Source: Phoronis australis (taxonomy: Eukaryota; Phoronida; Phoronidae). From it: a stretch of 64,000 nt of DNA. Under the pieces are notes generated by a model. That model had not been told where the DNA came from, did no database searches, and saw only the letters and a list, made by a program, of their open reading frames with translations. The position numbers and the translations under genes are program-made. How positions within the stretch are numbered: the stretch's first letter is position 1; every line of letters starts with the position of its first letter. The stretch covers positions 62,001 through 126,000 of the forward strand of contig NMRA01000559.1 in assembly GCA_002633005.1 (NCBI GenBank), written 5' to 3'. Shown one piece after another: positions 25,746 through 36,800 of this stretch.

Positions 25746-26355
25746 TCTATATAAACCTTAAACTGGCATGGAAATTTAAATTGCATGTATATACAGGCTG
25801 TACGTGGCCGGCTGAACAGACTTAGCACACCCCTCCCCCCACTTTTTTCAGTGCTGCGCCGCCCAGGTCATGCATATCAGGAATAGTTTAAAAACAATCC
25901 TTAACACTCAATCTAGTTAGGACTAGCTATTAACAGATACTAACATCTTGCTCTCTATTATAAAACAATGCTCAGCAAACCTCGCGAGCCATCAAAAAAA
26001 TTGAGCAAGTCTGAAAACTCCTTACAAAGTCAGCCAAGCAGGCAAACATGACTAATGCTTCAGGTGAGTTATGTGAGAATTCTGTGGAGAGACCACGCAG
26101 ACCAAAGACCCATCTTGCGACATAGTGTGTAAAAGTTTTTAGTTGAATGCCGACTTTATCACCCGAGACCCCAATGCATTGCGGATGAGCAGAATAGGAT
26201 TGGCTGAAATCACCAAAACATCAGGTGTACGCTTTCAAATAAATCCCCAACATTTTCTACTTCTGTAATCATAGTTATTGCACTTTACTAGGCTGTGAAC
26301 ATGAGACAATCTTTAGCACATGAGGTGACATTTTTCATATACATTACGCAAGTAA

Positions 26356-26582
26356 AATCTCACCCATTTAGGACAAAAATAACTGATGTAACTGTCTTTT
26401 TCATATTGTAAAGGCTACTAAATGACCACAATTTCTCAGAAATGTTGTCAGATGGTAACTAAGGAATAGATCTTGAAAAATTATATAGCATATATTTTGG
26501 CATTGCTGATCTTTAAATAAAAAAATAATTAATAAAAGTTTCCCTTGTGGGCCAATTGTGACCTAAATTGGTGAGATTTTGC
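26356..26582. mobile_element. Copy of the abundant AATCTCACCAATTT MITE family
   Basis: Left end AAAATCTCACCCATTTAGGA and right end CCTAAATTGGTGAGATTTT are inverted repeats about 225 bp apart. Non-coding. Confidence 0.65.
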
Positions 26583-27261
26583 CGCAAAACACAATCACGT
26601 TACATTGCATCAAGCACCAAAACAAACTGAACGTGAAATCGTCAAACAACTCAGATCTTGTTACGGCAAATTGTGCATACTTCATGAACTGCCACCAAAC
26701 AGCACTCCAGCTCCCCCTAGAGAGCGAACGGCCCCATCTCCACTTGTTCATAGTGCTCTCGTAACAACTCCTCCAACTCCTGTCCATGTTCGCGGTCCCT
26801 CATCTCAGCCACCACCCTCACCTATAAGTATGTTATGGAATCGAATTTCTTAACAGATTTTAAATTCACAGTATTTAACAACTAAAAGCAAAGACATGTT
26901 ACCATAAATTTAAGAGCTTTTGATGGGTCACAAATCTGAGAACTGCAACTTAAATTTTTAGATAATAATTACAAAACAGCTTATGTACTTATTAAGAACA
27001 AAATATCTGTTTACATTTGGTGTTTTCATTGTCAAGAGGAATGCTACTGTTTGTATATGTAAGTTTTTGATAACTTGATCGCTGATTGCAGGAGTAAAGT
27101 GTTGTCTATTTAATCAATCAATCAATCAATGAAGGATCGCATTTGTCTATTATTTGAAGCAAGGTAAGCAGAAATTGAAAAAAACCATTTGCAATAATTT
27201 TTGTGCAAAATAAGAGAGAAGATATATCATTTAGTCTAACTGAAGATAAATTTGTTCGTGT

Positions 27262-27267
27262 TTTATT
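27262..27267 (-). terminator. Candidate poly(A) signal for the threonine dehydratase gene
   Basis: TTTATT on the plus strand (AATAAA on minus) about 560 bp past the stop codon. It is the nearest canonical hexamer I noticed; weak evidence. Confidence 0.3.
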
Positions 27268-27825
27268 GAGTGTCTATAATAACCATTTTCTTCAATGACT
27301 GCAAAATTCCCTGAGGAACTGTACACTGTCAGTACACCCCCCTCCCCCGCCCCTCTGACTTTCTTAAATCCACCTCAGCTGTGATCCCTGGGAAATATGT
27401 TCATGCAGCTGACCGCACTATAAGTATACACCGGTACATATATTTCCAAACTTTCCCTGGTCCCTGTTCCGTAGACCAGAGACACTCGCGAAGCACACGC
27501 GGCTATAACTCTTTGCTAATGGAACTGAAACAGTGACTCAAAATTTAAAATACCAACTTTACCGACCAATCAGAGCATGGCCACCATTTTGATTAAGATA
27601 AGGGAATAAGTTCCCCAGTTTTCTCTCAAAAAAATTGGCCTAGTGTGATTTTGCTTTTTGACGAGTTTCTTGGGTCTACGGGATGCATCCTAGATAAACG
27701 CAAAGGAACATAATTCTTACACTTGGAATATATAGAACACAGTGAACAAGTTCTTCACATGTACACCATGACCACAATTTCAACACAACATAACTCAACA
27801 TGATATCACAAGTTGCAAGCATGCC

Positions 27826-30800
27826 TTAAACAGAGAGAAAGTTCTCGTCTTCTTCATTCTCACAGGTATCATATAACGAGCATTCGACATGCAGGTAAAT
27901 TTCTTTAAGATATCTGTAGAGGTCCTCGGCGTGTGCTCTATGATTGGTCTCAACCACGAGGCGAACCTATCACAAAATTTGCACGCAACTATAATACGCA
28001 GCATTAAATGCTTTTGACCAGTACACCGTCCAAAACATACAGTATCGACAATATCCAAAATGCCACGTTCGCTATGAGATTATCATGATCTACTACAGTA
28101 CAAGCAAAAAGAAAACAGAAAAAATGCCACTTCACCGTCATGATGGTCAATTCCACGCGCAGAATATTTTATTCTGGCTAAAAATGACTGAAACGACCAG
28201 TCAGAGTCATAATGCCCCTAATTTCTTCTTGCAAATTTTTGATGCCCCCACAGTGGCATCTTGACCTAATTCCAACATACATTTGAAAAGTGAACTTAAT
28301 AGCAAGATGAATAGACAACAACTTTATTATTGTCTTACATAACAGTTTATAGCATCGGTAATAAGTTTACTAGGGCCCGTTCCGAAAAACTGACTTAATT
28401 AAAATGTGTCAGTGAGACAATAGTTAAGACTGAAATTCAGGCTAAGTTAAGACCGAAGATGAAGTTTCAGAAAACACATGAACACAAAGTCAGGTTTTGA
28501 AGCAAGTGAGCCGCGCACAAACTCAGAATTACATTTGTTCGAAAACGGAAAGACTAGCTGTCCTCATGAGCTACTTATTGCGGATGTACATTTTGTAAGC
28601 AAAACCACCTTGAGTGACTAATTTAGGCTGCCTAATGAATGCACTAGTCATTTTGTCTGTTTCCTTAGGCCCTGCACTGCATCAATCTCCAACACCCATC
28701 TCAATGTCACATCCCCACTACCCACATTACATTGACTGCCATTTATCAAGTTTGAGTAGAGAAGTGGCAGGGTCTCTTTTTCACCACCTTGGTATAAATT
28801 TGGGTTATCAATTAGATCCATATAAGGTAAAACAATAGGATGGGAGATCGCTATTTTTGCTTAATATAAGTTTCAGCATGATAATTCTCTGCAGCGGATG
28901 AACACTGCCCCGATTTCAATAGGATGAGGTATAATTTGAGGAGAATTTTTCCAGATGAGGTATAAGAATATTTCTCTTTCATGAGCTTGGGTGTAATTCT
29001 AGCAGAAAGTATAAACATGGCTTGCATTTTTTCATTTTGTCCAGGCATAAGTATCGCCCCAGATTTGGATGCCCAGCCTTCCTTCATGAACTTGACAAAC
29101 AGAATTTATTTGCGTCAGCCCTTTAGGAAAATCGGTGGTACACTAAGCAAAGTAAATTTCTTGCAAGAGCAGTGACATCACAGAAGACGGTATAATTATC
29201 TTACTATTATAGCAAAATGGCCACCACAGACGAGAGTGGTCGGCAAGGCTAAAATATTGAATTAGAATATTCGTGATTTCCATTCCATAAGCAAAGATTT
29301 CTTGCAAGTGTCTCGCAAAATGCCTTGAATTATGGAATGCACCCCTATTTCCACCCAGGTTTCAAACAGATGTGTGGGCAAGTTCATGAAATTTGACCCT
29401 AGTGTTTTACCTGAACAGAAAAGATATCGCCTCGCAGCCAAGCTCTCTCATGATACATATCTTTGATGCTGAAACAAAGAAATATATTAATTGTATAATA
29501 TTTTGAATCAGACAACTACTTGTTGTCTAGTTTTAGGCCGCAACAAAAATTTGGTAGTTATTCAATTACCACTGACCATGCAAATGTTCCAGGTTACTCC
29601 ATGTGCACATCACTTTGGGCAAGGTTATCCAAAACCAAAAGGGTTAATAAAATAACTTCCTTATTAGCCAAGACCATAAAGCCTTTGTGAAGAAGTTATA
29701 CTTACTTAAACAGCTAGGGGACAGATAAACAGATAGTGATCTTGGTAATCCCCAGCAAAAAAAAACAGTCAAATTCAAAAGGCCAATTGTATGTGATGAC
29801 AGGCAATGGATTAACACCGGACTGAGAATTGAGAGACATTTTGCAAAAAAGTGAACCCCCTCAAGTTCAAAATACAAAGGTCCAGGTATGCATATTGCAG
29901 TCAATGTAACAGTAGAGCAACTGTGTGTCACTGATTCCAGTGGAAACATACCTATCATTAAAATATCGGTGATTAGCATACGAAAGATATTTCTGACAAG
30001 AACGACTGGATTTAGTCTATTAATATATTAACGTCATTCTTAAAGCCTTGTTTCTCTTCAGGACAAATAGTGGATTCTCACTCGGCTCAAATTATCAGTG
30101 TGGCAATGAAGTCTGCAATAGCTAAGTCACAAGCAATATATATAGCCCATCAAGATACAGCATTACAACTGCCTCGACTCAAATCAAAAAACAAGCATTA
30201 ATATACAACAATTTACATAAACAAGAAGGATTGGTTAAACGCACGACACTTTTTATTTTATCTTCACTTGAGAATGAAACAAGTATGTTTCAAAATATCG
30301 TGTCTTTTAATTATGTCACTAGGTCAGTTACTTTATCTATGTTCAGTTGAGAGTAGTTTTGTTCCGAAGGTATGAACGTAACGGAATAAAGACTGTGAAC
30401 AATGAAAAGTGTCGTGCGTTTAACCAATTCTATATAACCAAAAACTTGCTCCCTAAGTACAGCCAAACAAGAAGGACTAAAATTACCTGTGCCTGGCCTG
30501 TGAAACCCGCCATAGAAAATATTTTCAGTCTATGTCTGTTATCTCAGAAAAACTGAAAGGACTCGTAATGCTACTTGATGGCGACAGACCGTCTTGAGTT
30601 AAGCCAGCACGCCCACTCGGGTCAGTCAAAGTTCATGAGCAAACCGCAAGTCTGTTCGGTGGATGACATGCGACTTCATGTCCACATATATGAAGCTGAC
30701 GGCATTAAAATAAGAGAGGATTTGCATGTTCATTATCAGGACAATAGGCCAAATGGCATGAGTGGGTAATAACCCATTTAGATTGAGGATAAAAGCTTTT

Positions 30801-33800
30801 TGTCGAGTTTACAGTCGCTGAGTTTGCATCAGGACCATTTCGCACAACAGCTAATCAAAAATAAGCTAAAACAAACAACACAATGCATTAAGAAGCTACC
30901 AAGCGACCACCTGTCAATCTACACAGTACCTTACACCTTTCTTGGCAATCAGCTTAGTCAGTTCAGCGATGCCTCCCGGCCGGTCACTGACCTTCACCTT
31001 GAAGGTGCAAAGCCTTCCATCTGCCGCCAGGCCTCTTTCAATGCACCGGCCCAGCACTGTTGTGTCTATGTTACCACCACATAGAGGTAGAACCACTCTG
31101 TAACAGGAATGAATACAGTTAATGCTTCTTACACACAAAGCTATTAGTACTTTTTAGCATAGAGGGTACGGTAAAATCTCACCACTTTCGGACAAGGCAA
31201 AATTGCCCTTTTTCATTTTTGAGTTCTACTACATTGGTGTAAATGGTCACATTTTCACGGCACGGAACTTGAACTTGGAAAAGCATTAATTTTGTGAGGT
31301 CCATCTGGAAGATAAGCTTTTTTGCTTAAGATGGCGTATCTCTATACTTTTATCCTCAATAAATATTGTTCTCACATTAATTTAATGCAACACATTTTAC
31401 ACAGGGAAAATTGATGAAATCAAACTTCACTTGTCAGTCACATTGTGTCCTAAATTGGTGACTGTAATACTTAAAAAAAGCTTTTAAAATGTAGTCTTGC
31501 AAAAAATCAGCCATCCTCTTAGTACATATATACAGGCCTGCCTTTAGTTCATCCCAAAGATGGAATAAGTGAGGATAAGAAATGCCAGACTGAGTGTATT
31601 TATCGCATTCCTTCCTGAACTGCGAGTCCGTGTACATCGGTGAGACTGGAAGAGTTTTCAGTCAGACTTAACAAACACAAAAAGGAGCTACATTAGAGTA
31701 GGGTTACACGTTCAGAGAGAAGATGCTCTCAAAGTACTATTAACAAATCTGCAGTGACTGATCATGCTATTGGTTTTAATCATGTAATGAACTGGGATGA
31801 TGCTCGTCCTGTTGAGTCGGAAAATAAGATCACCCTTTCACCCTTTAAAAATTATCAATGTATATTATTGAAGAATAAAATTATGAAAAAAAAATATCTA
31901 AATGGATAAGAGAGTCTATCTGGGCAAAAAAGTGACACAGTCATGAACAGGGATGATCACCACACCAGACAGTGTCCACTAACTTCGCAAGATGGCTGTT
32001 GATAGGAGCCGAAACTGTCAAGGTATTACGCTTTCGTGGTTGTGAAAATATGAAACTCAATTTATTTCCACTATTATTACGTGCCTTTTTCCTTTCAACT
32101 CGGGAAGTAGTCCAGACAGGATACAGGCTAGGCCTGTTGCACCGGCGCCCTCTACCACCGCTTTCTCCATTTCAATCAGTCGGAGGATGGCCAGGGCTAT
32201 GTAGTCCTCGCTGCAAATAGAGAGAAAGCGCACATCAATAACTAGAACACGTGTAACATGATGTAATTATCAACCAGCATCGAATGTTCTTTTGCATTCC
32301 ATGGGAGTGAAGGTAAAAGGCTAAATTTGGCAAACTTCAGAGCATCATTTCCTCAAAAATGGCTGATTGGATTCCTAAACTCTCAGATACTATGCTTTAT
32401 GCATTGCTTTCCAAAACGATGTCACGAATTGTTTTTAAACCGTTCCACTTTTTCATGAGGGGCTTTTTTATTCCCATGGAAGACACAAAGGTTGCATGAA
32501 ACAAAAACGAAATGGTGATTTAGGAAAGAGAGATAGTGCATTTTGAGGTTTCACCTTCAACATTTATATGAAACAAATGAGTTGGTCATGTTTTTGATAC
32601 CATTGTTTTGTAATCAAAGAACTTTTCTTTTATTCTGAATTTTATGTTTAAAATACATAGTTGCACACAACCAAATTTATGGCAGATTGGTAAAAGTCAA
32701 AATTAAAATTCTAAAGCCTTTCTACTTTCAGAAAATATAATACTTTTGTCAAGTTAAACTCTATAGTTTTGTAGATATTTAACTAAGTATAAACTTGCCT
32801 TGTGGATAATGGCCTACATAGTCTTAATGACACAAGGTATTTTCTATCTGACAGTAAAAATAAAGAAGTGTTTCATCTTTATACAACTGTCTATTACCTT
32901 AACTTGCTTCAAAATTACAAAAGTCAACCGTTACCTGACCACAACCATTTTGTCAATCAGCGGGGAGGCAGTTTTGTATGCATTCACACCAACAAGTGGC
33001 ACAGCTAGACCTTAAACAAACAAAGCTCAATTTAGCAATTGAAAAAACTCTGCTGCCAAGCATTTTAGCTACCTCAGTCCCAATTCCACAGTCTAACTTT
33101 GAAAAAGAAACCAAGAAGACTCATCTCCACACAGACCTTGCATGAAACATTGTATTTTTGAAAATTACTGTCACTCAAGTATAACAGTCAGACTTCCTTG
33201 CAAATATAACTGACAAAGACATATCAACAATAGTCAAGACAAGTTTGGCAGCAGTCCCTTGCATACACAGAATTTGTTAAAACATAACACAGCAGTCTGT
33301 TTACTCCTACTTTAATGGGCACTAGCTAAAACTTCAGACATGTTTGTTGGCTCTCCAAAGAACATTACAATCGTGCATAATATTGCTATGTCTTTAAATG
33401 ATATATGGCCAGTCTCGAAATATAACCGTCTTTTTATCCACCGTTTTAGTGTCTTTAGGTGATCTCTACTCTATCCCATCCCTTTGAAGGATGACGAGCA
33501 AATACATCGAGAGTAATAGCAAGTCGCAAGTTTTACAAAAAATTCTATTACCTAAACAGCTGTTCAGTCAATATTACTTAAAATGGAATTAAAATATTCC
33601 TGCAGAAACTCAACACTCGCTCTGCTCTTTCTATACCTCTGTCTCAGATAAGGGCCAAACAGAGAACACCTACCGTCAGCGAGTGTGCCCGTTGCTGGAG
33701 CATAGGTGGGATGGCCTGCATTTAATGAGGCCGTGAAACTGGGACATCTTTCAGACTCAACACCCTGTAGAAGAAAACGTGCATAGTCCGTTCACATGGC

Positions 33801-36800
33801 GGAAGACTTGGGAAAAATGTAATCCAGCAACATATACATGAGTAGTGCTTAGCTTATTCACCATGACTGCAACGCATGCATGTAAGTTGAACTTTCAGGA
33901 TTCAGACTGCTTGAAATCACATCAAATCATTACAAATGGTAATCATCCTAATGGCTTGGTCGAAGAAAAAAATCAATACCAAGAAGTATATTAAGCAAAA
34001 CTGCAATGCTCAAAATCCACCAGGATGCACTGTAGTGAAACATCAGTTAGGCCGATGGGTTCTTTTGTGGTGCGCATGGGTAAACATGTGCCGCTAAAGT
34101 GGGAAGGGTTTTTGCCAATTTTGACACCAGAATTAATGTGATTTCCATCAACTTAGGTGGATGTGAATATAGTTCTTAATGATTCGATAATGGTTGTTCA
34201 CCAATTCATTAGGATAGTGTTTTGTCATGTCTGGTATTGCTAGAGGTCAATTTTTAACAACGAAAGTATCGCTAAAATTGTCACCTTGTTTTCTTTAAAA
34301 TAAGGATTTATCACTGCAACACCATAACGTAGATTTGCCCTGAGGACTTGACTGGGACCTCAGGGGTCTCACGCTCCACTAGTTTATGTACACTAATTTG
34401 AAAAAGCTTTGCCCAGTCACACAAGTTGTATCATAAAGGAGATAATGATACCTGCAGCTAATGCGGCAAGTACAACTACTCTCGTTTATCACACTGGTGT
34501 AGGCTCACAGAAGAATTGTGATTTTCTGTTGAGCCCAGACCCTCCGGAGTTGCACCATATACCAACTCCGGACGGTCTCTCACGATGATTTAGCGTTATG
34601 AGTAACTTGTGCGCTACAAATTTCTGTTTGAAAACAGGCAAGTGCCACAGGCGCGAATTTAAATAGCCATACAGACAATTCTTACAACAGCTCAACCATT
34701 CTGATTCTTGGAATTATAACTAACTGCAGCTTAAGCAATTAACAACATCTCACAGATTCTAGTGCTGTATAAAAAGACTTACTATAATTTTTACTTCGGG
34801 ATAGAGGCTTTTGATAGCGAGCGCCGTTCCAGCAATCAGGCCACCTCCCCCTACTGGTATGACCACAGCATCGATGTCTTTGACCTGCTCAACAATCTCC
34901 AATCCCATCGTGCCCTGGCCGGCGATGATGTGTGGATGGTCGTACCCATTTATATAGTTCATACCTTTCTCCTTTGCAATCCTCAGAGCGTGCACGCGTG
35001 ACTCGCCGATGTCGGTGCCCTTGACTATCACCTTAGCGCCATACGTCTTGCATGACTCCACCTTCATCAGAGGGGCAACTATCGGCATGACAACGGTGAC
35101 TGGTATGTTGAGGTCGTTTCCGTGGTAGGCCAGTGCCAGAGCGTGATTGCCAGCACTGGCCGCTATCACGCCATCTTTCTTCTGCTGTGGAGACAACATC
35201 ATCAACGTGTAGCGGGCACCGCGCTCTTTAAAACTGAAAAAAAAACAGAATAAAAATAATTTCACACACTGTGCAGATGAAAGCTTTACAAGACGTGCTC
35301 GCCCCATTCAAAATTTCACAGCATTCTTGGGGGGTATTAAGAGCACTCAGATAAGAGGTGGGGTACACAAGCCAAGTTGCCCCATTGTGTTGCTCAGGCA
35401 GGTTATGCACAATGGAGGCTGATGCACATCAACAAAGAAGCAGCAGTGGCAACCCGCGTTATTTTTCTCGACTTCTTCTATTGTTAGTAGTTAACTGATT
35501 TTTACAGTTTAAAAATGTTCAAGTTCAATTTTCAACGACGTTCTTATAGTCTGCAGGTCGAAAATGATTGGGAAAGAATGCTGCTACCCATCTCTTGTTC
35601 CCTTAACCCCACATAAAAAAGCCAGTCATCAAAGTCCAGCATTAGGAGGCAGTGTGGCCTAGTGGAATAAGTGTTCGCTTCCTTGACTGAAGGTCGTGAA
35701 TTTGAGTCCCACTGCGGCACACTGCTAGACCCTTGAGTCAGGTCTCTAACACTTCAGCTAATAAAAATGGTTCCAGGTGATCAGTGCAATGGGCCAACCT
35801 GAACGGCCTGCGCAGGTCTGGTATAATATGTACCACCAGACCACCAATCTATTTATTAAAGTCTAGCACTGCAATGTATTTATTATAATCCCGACTAGTA
35901 AGAAGGACTTGCTGGCTGAGTCCATGCAAGTACCGCAAGCTTTAAAACTCTCTTACCTTCCAGTCAGTTGTAAGAATTCCTTCTTGAAAAAGATGTCCAT
36001 CTCACACATTCTTGACAAACCCAAGGAGCGCTGACAAGGCAAAATGGTGAAAATCAGTTTCGCATTTTGACACCCGTCAAGTTGGGCAAAGCACCTCAAA
36101 ACTCTAATAGCTTTTTTGCTGGACCTCAACATCAAAACACTAACTTTTCAAATAGACGGCTATACTTGTTACTATGAAATTGGTCTCAACTAGAATGTAC
36201 TCAGATTTAGAGATGGTTTCCAAGCATGGGAATTCATGGGCCAAACTGCTTGGCCATGGTGATCATATGTCACATGAAAGAGTCTATGCCTCGTTAAATA
36301 TGTGCATAAATTTGTGTTTAATTTTTCTTCCATAAAGTACTTGAAGTGTTCAAGCATTCCGAGTTCAGTCAGTAAAACAAAGCTAATAATTTAATACGCT
36401 ATCAAGTGCAGCAAACCTACAAATGGTGCGAATCGGTTTTAAATATTTTGTATGTATCCCAAGGTGTAATCTCAGCGCTTCGCCGTCACGATTGCTTTTG
36501 TATTATTATTATTATATGCATATCATGTTAATCCCAAACTAAAAGAGATTCTTTGGAGAATATGACAGTAGTGACTTTTGTCAATAATACAAATGATAGA
36601 CAAGTATTAACTTTCATCAAGACCAATGTGTAGTTTTGAAGACCCCAAAAATTTGGTAACAACCAAGTCGAATAGTTTATAAATAAACAATTGGTATTGA
36701 TGGCTCAAAGACAAGATTAAAGAGTGAAGTCGTTTTCTTCCCAAATTAATTTTACTACCGTTACAGCAACACAGTGAGGAGGCAGTGTGGCCTGGTTGAT

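Larger units (their letters stand above)
22200..27260. other. Intergenic region between SLC35A3 and the threonine dehydratase 3' end
   Basis: The two genes converge here. No exon was supported. It holds a half copy of the 541-bp MITE at about 25505-25745, a copy of the AATCTCACC family at about 26356-26582, and an AATC tetranucleotide run at about 27112-27130. Confidence 0.5.

Noticed and set aside
30914-31138. 74-residue minus-strand frame considered as an independent small gene
   Set aside because: It is exon 8 of the threonine dehydratase plus intron sequence.
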